Assembly: GCA_963781195.1 (NCBI GenBank)
Contig: CAWAEZ010000005.1
Span: 124,001-188,000, forward strand
From: JAJPKK01 sp963781195
Lineage (GTDB): Bacteria; Pseudomonadota; Alphaproteobacteria; Rhizobiales; Xanthobacteraceae
Length of the DNA: 64,000 nt
Reading direction: 5' to 3'
The position numbers and the translations under genes are program-made. Each line of letters starts with the position of its first letter. The first letter of the stretch is position 1. Of the stretch, positions 36,120-44,942 are shown in pieces. Below the pieces are notes generated by a model that saw nothing but the letters and a program-made list of their open reading frames with translations, was not told the origin of the DNA and made no database searches.

Positions 36120-36452
36120 GTGACATCGGCCTGGATCTACCTCATCGCTGCCGGCGTGTTCGAAATCGGCTGGCCACTCGGCCTCAAATGGGCCCAGGGC
36201 GCCTCGCAGGCGCGCGGCACCGCGATCGGCATCGTCGTGGCGGCGGTGGCGATGGGGATCAGCGGCGTGCTGCTTTACATGGCGCAGAGGGAGATCGCGC
36301 TCGGCACCTCCTACGCGGTGTGGACCGGGATCGGCGCGGCCGGCACCTTCGTCATCGGCGTGTGGTTCTTCGGCGACCCCAACACGTTCGGCCGCTGGCT
36401 CGGCGCCGCGCTCATCATCGCCGGGGTGGCGACGCTCAAGCTCGCCCACTGA
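36120..36452 (+). CDS. sugE: Small multidrug resistance (SMR) protein, SugE/Gdx type
   Basis: 110 residues, four membrane segments. The N-terminal AWIYLIAAGVFEIGWPLGLK has the essential glutamate of SMR proteins (FEIGW), followed by MGISGVLLYMAQREIALGTS and AVWTGIGAAGTFVIGVWFFG. The GW after the glutamate fits the SugE/Gdx branch (guanidinium/proton antiporters). The GTG at 36120 is chosen because homology begins there. I looked for a guanidine riboswitch upstream and did not see one. Confidence 0.88.
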   Translation: MTSAWIYLIAAGVFEIGWPLGLKWAQGASQARGTAIGIVVAAVAMGISGVLLYMAQREIALGTSYAVWTGIGAAGTFVIGVWFFGDPNTFGRWLGAALIIAGVATLKLAH

Positions 36453-36540
36453 AGCCGCAGCGTTAGGCGGGTGGTGCCTGCGGTACCTCAACAGCGATGT
36501 GCAATCTTGTCGGGTGGGCGGTTGCTGGATTGCCGGATCA

Positions 36541-36562
36541 GGCCCCGCTTGCGGGGTCCTTT
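36541..36562 (+). terminator. Possible terminator after the SMR gene
   Basis: GGCCCCGCTTGCGGGGTCC followed by TTT: a 6-base CCCCGC/GCGGGG stem with a tight TT loop, about 90 bases after the SMR stop. Short T-run, so moderate support. Confidence 0.4.
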
Positions 36563-36616
36563 CCGCACGCCTGAACGGTCATGTCTTATCGTTCGTAAGC
36601 TCAAACTTCGGGAACG

Positions 36617-36674
36617 GCCCCCTCACCCGGATTGCTGCGCAATCCGACCTCTCTCCGCACGCGGGGAGAGGTGG
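36617..36674. repeat. Palindromic intergenic repeat, Rhizobiales REP-like
   Basis: Two hairpins side by side: GGATTGC-TGC-GCAATCC and CCTCTCTCCGC-AC-GCGGGGAGAGG, the latter with one G-T pair, inside a CCCCTCACCC...GGTGG frame. Very similar elements are scattered between genes in Bradyrhizobium and Rhodopseudomonas genomes (general knowledge). One copy in this window. Confidence 0.6.
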
Positions 36675-36754
36675 CCAGGCGCACGAACGATGAATCTCGT
36701 AGGATCAAGCCGGGCAAGCACATGTTCCGGAAAGGCCCCGCGCCGGGGTCGGCG

Positions 36755-37627
36755 TCAGGTAATGCCCTTGAAGGCCTTGCTCATCCACGAGCCCTTGTTC
36801 TCGCTGGGCTCGACGCCGCCGTTGCGGACGAGGGTATAGGCGTCCTTGTACCAGTCGCTGTCCGGGAAATTATGCCCCAGGACGGCCGCCGCGGTCTGCG
36901 CCTCGGGCAGGATGCCGAGGGCGACGTAGCATTCGGTCAGGCGGTACAGCGCCTCTTCGACGTGGCGGGTGGTCTGGTATTGCGTGACCACCACCTTGAA
37001 GCGGTTGATGGCGCCGATGAAATTCTTCTCTTTCTGATTGAACCGGCCGATCTCCATCTCCTTGGCGGCGAGCTGGTCGCGGCCGAGTTCCATCTTCTTG
37101 CGGGCGGCCGCGGCATATTCGCTGTTCGGAAACTTGCGGGTGACCTCATCGAGGGCGGCGATCGCCTTCTCGGTGCGGCCCTGGTCGCGGCTCACGTCCG
37201 GAATCTGGTCGTAATGGGAGGCGCCGACGAGATACATGGCATAGGCTGCGTCGGGGCTGCTCGGATGCAGCGAGATGTAGCGCTTCGCCGAGGTGATGGC
37301 CTCCTCGTATTGACGGAAGTCGTAATAGGCGTAGGCCGACATCAGCAGCGCCTTGCGCGCCCATTCGGAATAGGGATGCTGGCGGTCGACCTCTTCGAAT
37401 TTCTTCGCCGCCTCCTTGGGATCGTGCTTCTCGTTGAGGAGATAGACGCCTTCATTGTAGAGGCGGTCGGCCGGCACGTCGCGGACGACGGCCTCCTCCT
37501 TGTCGCCGAACATGCTGTTGGCGCCGCAGCCGCCGACAAAGGCGAGCAGGGGCAGCAGCAAGACGAAACGCGCGACCGAAAGGTCGCGGCGGCGCCGCGG
37601 AGCCACGGTTACTGAGCGCTTTCGCAT
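36755..37627 (-). CDS. bamD: Outer-membrane protein assembly factor BamD
   Basis: 290 residues. Lipoprotein signal with lipobox LAFVGGC (Cys near residue 36), then TPR repeats: ADRLYNEGVYLLNEKHDPKE, FEEVDRQHPYSEWARKALLM, YYDFRQYEEAITSAKRYISL, HPSSPDAAYAMYLVGASHYD. These match BamD/ComL, an essential member of the BAM complex that inserts beta-barrel proteins. The ATG at 37627 gives a typical leader; a longer frame upstream lacks homology. It follows lpxC in the same direction, as in other Rhizobiales. Confidence 0.94.
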   Translation of the reverse strand: MRKRSVTVAPRRRRDLSVARFVLLLPLLAFVGGCGANSMFGDKEEAVVRDVPADRLYNEGVYLLNEKHDPKEAAKKFEEVDRQHPYSEWARKALLMSAYAYYDFRQYEEAITSAKRYISLHPSSPDAAYAMYLVGASHYDQIPDVSRDQGRTEKAIAALDEVTRKFPNSEYAAAARKKMELGRDQLAAKEMEIGRFNQKEKNFIGAINRFKVVVTQYQTTRHVEEALYRLTECYVALGILPEAQTAAAVLGHNFPDSDWYKDAYTLVRNGGVEPSENKGSWMSKAFKGIT

Positions 37628-38190
37628 GTCCGTCGAACATCCCCCCGCTTCGGCGCCCCCAACCGGCACCGGCCTCACCGCCACGTCGCGGCGGCAAAGG
37701 CTACCCACGTCAAAACTTAAGGGCACATTCAGCCCGCAATGTGGCAAAGCAGCAGTGGCGCGGCGGAAACCCGTGGGCTTTCCCGCCCGGAGCACGGCCG
37801 CCGATGGCTCCGACGCGCGCCCGCATGGCGCGGGACGGACAGACCGGGCACGCGCCTGACCCGGCCGATCGGCACGGCAGCCGCATCACATTGACGGAAC
37901 TCGCGCAAGCGCGCCTGCCGGAGGCGGTCGCTGTCCTACTTCAGGGTCATCGCGAGGCGCTGCACGACTTCACGGACGAGAGGCCGGGCCGCTCGTGGAC
38001 CTGCTCACGCGGCCGACCGCAAACCTCGACCGGATCGTGGTCGTCGCTTGGATCGCGAGAGTTGAAGCGTCGCCCGGCACGCCAATCGAGAAGCGGGACT
38101 GACGCGCCGTCGGTCGGACGTGTGATCGAGTCCGAACCCTGCCCGACCGATGCCCGAGCCGACAGACTCGAGGCCAGACAAATCGCAAGG
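37628..38190 (-). other. 563-base intergenic region between lpxC and bamD
   Basis: No convincing gene. Open frames on both strands are Arg/Pro/Gly-rich and show no family resemblance. Nothing else recognised. Confidence 0.4.
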
Positions 38191-39144
38191 CTAGGAGACG
38201 TCGGGTCCGAACACCGGCGACACCAAGCCGGTCGCGACATCGGCCTGGCCGCGCGACCGCCGCGCCACCTGGCCGGCATCCACATAGGCCCACGCGGTCG
38301 GGTCGGCCATCAGCGCGCACAGCACCGCATGATTGAGCTTGTGGCCGCCGCGGATCGAGCGATAGGCCCCGAGCAGAGGCGCCCCGGCCAGCGCCAGGTC
38401 GCCGATCGCATCGAGCGCCTTGTGACGCACGAATTCGTCCGCGAAGCGAAGCCCCTCGGCGTTGAGGACGCGGTTGTCCGACACCACGAGCGTGTTCTCG
38501 AAGGTGGCGCCCAGCGCATAGCCGGCGCTCCACAGCTTGGACACGTCGCGCATGAAGCCGAAGGTGCGGGCGCGCGCCACTTCGCTGCGGAAGCTGTCCG
38601 GCGTCACGTCCAAGGCAATGCTCTGGCGGCCGATCAGGGTGTTGTCGAACGCGATGTCGACCTCGACCCGGAAGCCGCGCGGATAAGGCCGCAATTCGCC
38701 GAAGCAATCGCCGCGGGCGACCTGGATCGGCTTGAGAACCTGGATGTAGCGGCGCGGCGCCGCCTGCGTCACCATGCCGGCCTGCTCGATCGCCGCCACG
38801 AAGGCGGCCGCGCTGCCGTCCATGATCGGCACTTCGGGGCCGTCGATCTCGATCAGCGCATTGTCGATGCCGAGGCCGGACAGGGCCGCGAGCACATGCT
38901 CGGCGGTGGAGCACAAGGGACCGTCGGCGTCGCCCAGCACGGTCGCGAATTCGGTGGCGGTCACCGCGCGGACGTCGGCGCGGACCTCGCGGTCGGCGCC
39001 TCCATCGAGGCCGGTGCGGACGAAGCTGATGCCGTAATTGGCATCGGCGGGGTTTATCGACAGGGTGACCGGCAGGCCCGAATGGACCCCGATACCGGCG
39101 ACAGTCGCGGGTTCGCGAAGCGTATTCTGCCTGGCGGCTTTCAT
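38191..39144 (-). CDS. lpxC: UDP-3-O-acyl-N-acetylglucosamine deacetylase LpxC
   Basis: 317 residues. LpxC commits the cell to lipid A synthesis by deacetylating UDP-3-O-acyl-GlcNAc with a zinc ion. Motifs: TVAGIGVHSGLPVTLSINPA, STAEHVLAALSGLGIDNALI with the zinc His, EIDGPEVPIMDGSAAAFV, and FVRHKALDAIGDLALAGAPL with the second His/Asp pair. I use the ATG at 39144; a TTG at 39159 would add five residues. It follows ftsZ after 472 bases and precedes bamD. Confidence 0.95.
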   Translation of the reverse strand: MKAARQNTLREPATVAGIGVHSGLPVTLSINPADANYGISFVRTGLDGGADREVRADVRAVTATEFATVLGDADGPLCSTAEHVLAALSGLGIDNALIEIDGPEVPIMDGSAAAFVAAIEQAGMVTQAAPRRYIQVLKPIQVARGDCFGELRPYPRGFRVEVDIAFDNTLIGRQSIALDVTPDSFRSEVARARTFGFMRDVSKLWSAGYALGATFENTLVVSDNRVLNAEGLRFADEFVRHKALDAIGDLALAGAPLLGAYRSIRGGHKLNHAVLCALMADPTAWAYVDAGQVARRSRGQADVATGLVSPVFGPDVS

Positions 39145-39616
39145 GTTCACCGTTTCCAACCTATCCCGGTGTTGCTACGGACTCGATTTCCGACGCGCAC
39201 AGCCCGACTTGGAAAGATGTGGAAAGCCCGATTTGAAGCCTTGATGCCATGTTCCATAGCCAAAACACGCCGCATCAGTCGCGCACAACGGTCGTGCGAA
39301 ACTCGCACCCACCGCACGCGATCGGCATTGCATTCTGGTTGAGATGTGGAAGATAGCCCAAGTGCCCCAATCCCCAACGGGATCCCCCATGATTTCCCCT
39401 GCCAATGATCATACCCGCACCTCGAAATCTGACCAATTCACGCTTTTTTACGAATTGTTACTCGGATTTCGGCGGCATTCAGCCACGTTGTTGCCATACC
39501 CCTCGCGGCTCTGTCCACCCCCCTGGCCACATACCGGGCTTGCTTGGAATCGCTCTTAAAAACAGCCGCTTAATGGGATAGGCGGCGCCACGGCAGTCAC
39601 GCCGTGGCGGCCGCTG
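39145..39616 (-). other. 472-base gap between ftsZ and lpxC
   Basis: Contains the ftsZ terminator at its distal end and presumably the lpxC promoter. It is less GC-rich than its neighbours and has no protein-like frame. Confidence 0.4.
39558..39608 (-). terminator. Probable terminator after ftsZ
   Basis: On the minus strand, just after the ftsZ stop: GCCACGGC-GTGACT-GCCGTGGC, then a second small stem GCCGC...GCGGC followed by TGTTTTT. Ends the dcw transcript before lpxC. Confidence 0.65.
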
Positions 39617-41449
39617 TCAGGTCGCCTGGCGACGCAGAAATGCGGGGATGTCGAGCTGGTCGTCATCGCTCGGATGAGCGACCGGCGCGGCCCGGCCGTG
39701 AACGTCGAGTCCCTGCGGACCGCCCCGCTTCGCGAACTCGGAGACCTGCTCGCCGCGTGATTCGGCGGGCCGCTGCCGCACCGGCGGCCGCTCGGCTGCC
39801 GGCCGTTCGGCCGGGGCACGTCGCACCGGCTGCTCCGCACGCACCTCTTTCTGCGGCTCCTGCTCCGGCTCGTCCTCGCGCCGTCCGAGACCGACGGCGG
39901 CGAGGCGCTGCAGCAGGGTCAGGCGCCGCTTCTCCGGATGCTCGGCCTCCGGCAGATCACCGCGGCGGGCGCGGTACTCGTTCTGGCCGGGAACCGGCAG
40001 ATCCTCGAAGGTCGGCATGCGCGGCGCCCGACTCGCCGGACGCTCGGGCTGCGGCGGGATGAACACCTTGGGCATGCTCTCGCCCGGCGCTGCGGCCGGC
40101 CGACCGGGCTCGGCAAACAGCGTGGGCTTCTGCGCCGCGGCGCGCATCGCGGCGTCGTCGTTGCGCGACGGCGTCAGGGCGGCAGCGACGGCGGCGGCTT
40201 CCGCGGCCTGCCGCTGCGCCGCCATCGCCGCCTGGGAAGCCGGCTGTGCGGCAGCCGGATGGAGCGGGGCGTCGGTCATTTCGGCGCGCTCGACGATGCG
40301 GGCATTGTCGGCCTTGAGCCGCTGCGCCAGCTCGGCGATGCGGCCTTCGTGGAATTCGGCCGACTTGGCCTCTGCCGACATGTTGGCGCGGCCGGGCGGA
40401 GCTGCCGCCGGCGCGGGCGGACGCGTCTGCACGGGCGGCGGCGCCTGGATCTGCGCATGGCCGGGCTGACGGGCGGCGACATTGGCGATGTCGACGCCGG
40501 TCGCCACCACCGAGACCCGGATGATGCCGTCGAGGCTCTCGTCGAAGGTGGCGCCGACGATGATGTTGGCGTCGGAATCGACCTCCTCGCGGATGCGGGT
40601 GGCCGCCTCGTCGACTTCGTAGAGGGTGAGGTCCTTGCCGCCGGTGATCGAGATCAGGAGGCCGCGGGCGCCGCGCATCGAGACGTCGTCGATGAGAGGA
40701 TTGGAGATCGCCGCCTCGGCGGACCGCAGCGCGCGCTTCTCGCCGGAGGCCTCGCCGGTGCCCATCATCGCCTTGCCCATCTCGCGCATGACGGCGCGGA
40801 CGTCGGCGAAGTCGAGGTTGATGAGACCTTCCTTGACCATCAGGTCGGTGATGCAGGCGACGCCTGAGTAGAGCACCTGGTCGGCCATCGCGAAGGCGTC
40901 GGCGAAGGTGGTCTTCTCGTTGGCGACCCGGAACAGGTTCTGGTTCGGGATGATGATCAGCGTGTCGACGCTCTTCTGCAGCTCGGCGATGCCGGATTCG
41001 GCAAGCCGCATCCGCCGCTGGCCTTCGAAGTGGAACGGCTTGGTGACGACGCCGACGGTGAGGATGCCGAGTTCGCGTGCGGCGCGCGCCACCACCGGAG
41101 ACGCCCCGGTTCCGGTTCCGCCGCCCATGCCGGCGGTCACGAACACCATGTGGGCCCCGGTCAGGTGGTCGCGGATCTCGTCGAGCACCTCTTCGGCTGC
41201 GGTGCGGCCGACATCCGGCTGAGAGCCGGCGCCCAATCCCTCGGTCGCCTGCACGCCCATCTGGATGATGCGCTCGGCGCGCGACATGGTCAGCGCCTGG
41301 GCGTCGGTGTTGGCGACGACGAAATCGACGCCCTGCAGCCCGGCATTGATCATGTTGTTGACGGCGTTGCCGCCCGCGCCGCCGACTCCGAAGACGGTGA
41401 TCCGCGGCTTCAATTCGCGGATGTCGGGAATCTTCAAATTGATGCTCAT
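39617..41449 (-). CDS. ftsZ: Cell division protein FtsZ (long form)
   Basis: 610 residues. The GTPase domain (1-320) has GVGGAGGNAVNNMI, the tubulin signature GMGGGTGTGASPVVA (107-115), NQNLFRVANEKTTFADAF and the NLDFADVRAVM T7 loop. A long Pro/Ala/Arg/Glu-rich linker (about 320-590) leads to a C-terminal tail ending DIPAFLRRQAT, the DxPxFLR peptide that binds FtsA and other partners. E. coli FtsZ is 383 residues; the extra length is the linker, as usual in Rhizobiales. It forms the division ring. 88 bases after ftsA. Confidence 0.97.
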   Translation of the reverse strand: MSINLKIPDIRELKPRITVFGVGGAGGNAVNNMINAGLQGVDFVVANTDAQALTMSRAERIIQMGVQATEGLGAGSQPDVGRTAAEEVLDEIRDHLTGAHMVFVTAGMGGGTGTGASPVVARAARELGILTVGVVTKPFHFEGQRRMRLAESGIAELQKSVDTLIIIPNQNLFRVANEKTTFADAFAMADQVLYSGVACITDLMVKEGLINLDFADVRAVMREMGKAMMGTGEASGEKRALRSAEAAISNPLIDDVSMRGARGLLISITGGKDLTLYEVDEAATRIREEVDSDANIIVGATFDESLDGIIRVSVVATGVDIANVAARQPGHAQIQAPPPVQTRPPAPAAAPPGRANMSAEAKSAEFHEGRIAELAQRLKADNARIVERAEMTDAPLHPAAAQPASQAAMAAQRQAAEAAAVAAALTPSRNDDAAMRAAAQKPTLFAEPGRPAAAPGESMPKVFIPPQPERPASRAPRMPTFEDLPVPGQNEYRARRGDLPEAEHPEKRRLTLLQRLAAVGLGRREDEPEQEPQKEVRAEQPVRRAPAERPAAERPPVRQRPAESRGEQVSEFAKRGGPQGLDVHGRAAPVAHPSDDDQLDIPAFLRRQAT

Positions 41450-41537
41450 GGCTTGCCTCTTGAGTGCGCGGGCGGGATCGACCGCCGAGTGTCGCCGGCC
41501 GGGCCGCGGCCAGTTCGTGTTGTCCTGTGGTCCATTG

Positions 41538-42863
41538 TCAGAAGCTTTCGCGAAGCCATCGTCCGACCCGAGCGATGTAGCCGCCGGTCCCTGCTGCCGA
41601 TTGTTGCCGCATGTGGCGCGGTTCGTAGTGTTCGTGCTGTGCCGCCTGGGGATAGACGAGAAGGCCGCAGGCCGCGGCGAAGGCCGGTCCCTTGGCAGCT
41701 TCCGGCAGGCCCGAAATCCCGAGCGGCCGGCCGACCCGGACCGGACGACCGAGGATCTGCATTGCGAGATCCGGTAGCCCGGTAAGCTGGCATGCGCCCC
41801 CGGTGAGGATCACCCGGCCGCGCGGTTCCGACGCGAACGGCGAGGCGGCCAGGCGGTCGCGCAGGATCTCGAGGATTTCCTCGACCCGCGGCTTGATGAT
41901 GCGCGTCAGCGCCGCGCGCGAGACCGACCGTGCCGGTTCACGCTCATCGCCGCTCAGCGCCGTCACCTTGATCATGTCCCGCTCATCCGCTGCCCCGGCC
42001 AATACACTGCCATAGAGCGTCTTGATTCGCTCGGAATCGTGCACGCTGGTGTTGAGGCCCCGCGCGATGTCAAGCGTCACATGGCGGCCGCCGAGGGCGA
42101 ATCCGTCGGCGTGGATGAAGCGACCATCCGCGAATACCGCCACCGAAGTGGTTCCCGCGCCCATGTCGATCACCGCGGCGCCGAGGTCGGCCTCGTCGTC
42201 GGCGAGGGTGGCGAGGCTCGCCACATAGGGGCCGGCGACCAGGGCTTCGATCACGAGATGGCAGCGCTCGACCGCCAGCATCAGGTTGCGGGCCGGGGCG
42301 AGGTCGGTGGTGACCACATGCATGCTTACGCCGAACCGCGAGGCCAGCATGCCGCGCGGATCCCGCACGCCCTTGGCATCGTCGAGGATGTAGCCGACGG
42401 GCAGCGAATGCAGCACGACGCGGCCGTCGCGGACCGCCTGGCGGCCGCCGGCGGCGAGCACCCGGGAGATGTCCTTGTCGGTGACGTTCGCCCCGTTCAG
42501 CGGAATTTCCGCGGTCAGGAGATCGCTCGCCATGCGTCCCGACGACATCGAGACGATGACCGACTCGACCTGGCATTTCGCGTTGCGCTCGGCGAGGTGG
42601 ACCGCATAGCGCACGGCCTCCTCGGCCTCGGCGAGATCGATGACGGTGCCGGCCTTCATGCCGCGGGATTCGGTGTGGCTGAAACCGATGACCTCGACGG
42701 CGTGGGTGCGGCGCCGCAGCACCTCCTGAGGCGGCCGCGGTTTGAGCCGCGCGATCAGGCACGCGATCTTGTCGGTTCCGACGTCGACCGCCGCGATCAG
42801 CGCCGTGCGTTTCGGCGCCACCGGCTTCATCTTCGGGGTAAGGCCGTAATTGAGAGGGCTCAT
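41538..42863 (-). CDS. ftsA: Cell division protein FtsA
   Basis: 441 residues, actin-like ATPase that anchors FtsZ to the membrane. Motifs: ALIAAVDVGTDKIACLIARL (phosphate 1), GAAVIDMGAGTTSVAVFADG (phosphate 2), VILTGGACQLTGLPDLA (adenosine), and a C-terminal amphipathic helix GGYIARVGRWLRESF for membrane binding. The ATG overlaps the ftsQ stop (ATGA). Confidence 0.96.
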   Translation of the reverse strand: MSPLNYGLTPKMKPVAPKRTALIAAVDVGTDKIACLIARLKPRPPQEVLRRRTHAVEVIGFSHTESRGMKAGTVIDLAEAEEAVRYAVHLAERNAKCQVESVIVSMSSGRMASDLLTAEIPLNGANVTDKDISRVLAAGGRQAVRDGRVVLHSLPVGYILDDAKGVRDPRGMLASRFGVSMHVVTTDLAPARNLMLAVERCHLVIEALVAGPYVASLATLADDEADLGAAVIDMGAGTTSVAVFADGRFIHADGFALGGRHVTLDIARGLNTSVHDSERIKTLYGSVLAGAADERDMIKVTALSGDEREPARSVSRAALTRIIKPRVEEILEILRDRLAASPFASEPRGRVILTGGACQLTGLPDLAMQILGRPVRVGRPLGISGLPEAAKGPAFAAACGLLVYPQAAQHEHYEPRHMRQQSAAGTGGYIARVGRWLRESF

Positions 42864-43861
42864 GCGTTGCCGCCCTTGGTCTTCTGTTGCTTCTTCTTCG
42901 CGGCTTCGTCACGCGCCTGCGCGGCGGTGTCGGAGAGCTGCACCGTGACGCGGTCCGACAGCCTGAAGTCGACGACGGTGATGTCGCGGCTCGACAGCTT
43001 GGCGCTGCGTTCGAGCGCGGCCAGCTGATCGAGCGCCTTATCGACCTCGAACTCCGGCAGCCGCACGTCGATCCCGTTGGCGAGCCATAGATTCCAGCGC
43101 CGCTCCGCGACCAGGACGGCGGCGCGCATATGGCCGCGCAGCTCCGGGAAACGATCGAGCAGGGCGAGGAATTCCTTGGCCCGCAGTTCGGCGCCGGTGC
43201 CCACCACGAGCGGCAGGCCGGCGTAGGGCGCCGCCACGTAGGGCTCGAGCACGGTTCCGTCGCCGGCGATCACGCCGACGCGGCCGGCCTTCTGCCACAG
43301 CGCGAACGGCTCGCGCTCGGTGATCGAGATCACCAGGCGGTCCGGCAGGAGCTTCTGCACGGTCGCTTCGGCGATCCAGGGATTGGTCTTGAGGCGGGCG
43401 CGGGCGTCGGCGACGTCGAAGAACAGGAGCGAGGCCCGCCCGGTCACGCCGGCGGTCGCCAGAATCTCCTCGCGGTTGAGGTGATGCTGCCCCGACAGCG
43501 CGACCTGCGAGATGTTGAAGCCGACCACGTTCGCCGCCATGTCGCGGACGTCGCGCAGGAAATCGAGCACGGTGTCGACGTGGCCGCCGCGCACGGCGCC
43601 GTAGCCGGCGCTCATGGCGATGATGGCGACGGAAGCGGCGAGCCCGGCGCGCCGCGGCAGCCGCGCCACGCGCTCGGCGACGCGATCGAACCAGCGGTCG
43701 ATCGCCTCCCGCCGCGACAGCGGCCCCATCATCCGCACCCCACCGCGGCCGCGCCCGCCGGCACGGCGGCGCCCCGAAACGGCTCTCGCTGACCCGGCCC
43801 CCGCCGGTTGCGAAGACCCGGTTCCGTTCAGCGATCCAGCGCGGCGTCCTCCACCATCCAT
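42860..43861 (-). CDS. ftsQ: Cell division protein FtsQ
   Basis: 333 residues from an ATG that overlaps the end of ddl by 34 bases (MDGGGRRAGSLNGTGS), the form seen in Bradyrhizobium-type FtsQ; a second start (MMGPLSRREA) 43 residues further is possible. One membrane segment (GLAASVAIIAMSAGYGAVRG) follows an Arg-rich cytoplasmic region, then the POTRA domain (FNISQVALSGQHHLNREEIL) and the beta domain with TNPWIAEATVQKLLPDRLVI. It bridges FtsA/FtsZ and the FtsBL-FtsWI septal synthase. Confidence 0.92.
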   Translation of the reverse strand: MDGGGRRAGSLNGTGSSQPAGAGSARAVSGRRRAGGRGRGGVRMMGPLSRREAIDRWFDRVAERVARLPRRAGLAASVAIIAMSAGYGAVRGGHVDTVLDFLRDVRDMAANVVGFNISQVALSGQHHLNREEILATAGVTGRASLLFFDVADARARLKTNPWIAEATVQKLLPDRLVISITEREPFALWQKAGRVGVIAGDGTVLEPYVAAPYAGLPLVVGTGAELRAKEFLALLDRFPELRGHMRAAVLVAERRWNLWLANGIDVRLPEFEVDKALDQLAALERSAKLSSRDITVVDFRLSDRVTVQLSDTAAQARDEAAKKKQQKTKGGNA

Positions 43862-44754
43862 GAGACCAGCTCTTCGAAAGGGATACCCGCGTAAGCCGCG
43901 AGTTCCGGCACAAGCGACGTTTCGGTCATGCCTGGCTGTGTGTTGACCTCGAGGCAAACCAAGCCCTCGGTCCCCTCCATGCGGTCGTCGAAACGAAAGT
44001 CCGCACGGCTCACGCCCCTGCACCCGAGCGCCTTATGCGCCTGGACTGCCAGTCTTCGGACTTCTTGGTAAACATTTGGTTTAAGAGGTGCCGGAAGCAG
44101 GTGTTTAGAGCCTCCGGGAGCGTATTTTGCTTCGTAGTCGTAAAATTGCACCGTCGGAACGATCTCGATGACGCCGAGCGCCAGCTCCCCCATCACCGCG
44201 CAGGTGAGTTCCTTGCCGGCGATGTAGCGTTCGCACAGCAGCCGCTCGCCATAGCTCCAGTCCGGCCGGCTGAGCTCCTGCGGCGGATGCTCATGGGCTT
44301 CGGTGACGATGAAGACGCCGACGCTCGAGCCTTCGGCGATCGGCTTGATGACGTAGGGTCGCGGCAGCGGATGCGCTTTCGCCGCCTGTTCGCGCGACAC
44401 CACGAGGCCCTGGGGCACCGGCACGCCGGCATCGGCCATCGCCACCTTGGCAAAGTCCTTCTGCATCGCCAGCGCCGAGGCGAGCACGCCGGAATGGCTA
44501 TAGGGGATCTGGAGGATCTCCAGGATGCCCTGGATGGTGCCGTCCTCGCCGGGGCGGCCGTGGAGAACGTTGAGCGCGACGTCGGGGTGGAGGTTCGATA
44601 GCACCGTCGGGATGTCGCGGCCGACGTCGACGCGGGTGACCCGATAGCCCCGGCGCTCCAGCGCACCTGCGCAGGCGGCACCCGAGCGCAGCGAGACCTC
44701 GCGTTCGGCGGACCAGCCGCCCATGAGAACGGCGACGTGCTTGGTGGTCGTCAT
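43828..44754 (-). CDS. ddl: D-alanine-D-alanine ligase
   Basis: 308 residues, ATP-grasp fold. Motifs: HVAVLMGGWSAEREVSLRSG, HPDVALNVLHGRPGEDGTIQ, YVIKPIAEGSSVGVFIV and CRGVSRADFRFDDR; the last carries a metal ligand and LVCLEVNTQPGMTETSLVPE another. It makes D-Ala-D-Ala for the muropeptide. Its stop lies inside the ftsQ coding start. It starts 188 bases after the murB stop. Confidence 0.95.
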   Translation of the reverse strand: MTTTKHVAVLMGGWSAEREVSLRSGAACAGALERRGYRVTRVDVGRDIPTVLSNLHPDVALNVLHGRPGEDGTIQGILEILQIPYSHSGVLASALAMQKDFAKVAMADAGVPVPQGLVVSREQAAKAHPLPRPYVIKPIAEGSSVGVFIVTEAHEHPPQELSRPDWSYGERLLCERYIAGKELTCAVMGELALGVIEIVPTVQFYDYEAKYAPGGSKHLLPAPLKPNVYQEVRRLAVQAHKALGCRGVSRADFRFDDRMEGTEGLVCLEVNTQPGMTETSLVPELAAYAGIPFEELVSWMVEDAALDR

Positions 44755-44942
44755 CAGCTATCCCCCAGCAAAGAATTCCGTCGCCCGCCAACGCAGGCAA
44801 CTCACGCGCTACGCTTTTACCGCCCTGCCGCCTCGCGCGGAACGGCCGACGCCACCCGACTTGGGCCGCGGCGAACCGCTTCGGCACGTCGGCTTGCCGC
44901 GGCCATTACCACGGCGCGCGAAATATTCGCGGCTTCATGCCG

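Larger units (their letters stand above)
36453..36754. other. 302-base intergenic region with hairpin repeats
   Basis: Between the SMR gene and bamD (convergent). It contains a terminator-like hairpin (36541-36562) and a composite palindromic repeat (36617-36674); nothing protein-like. Confidence 0.5.

Noticed and set aside
39344..39559. Small plus-strand gene between lpxC and ftsZ
   Set aside because: 71 codons with no family resemblance and no ribosome site, lying within a promoter/terminator gap.
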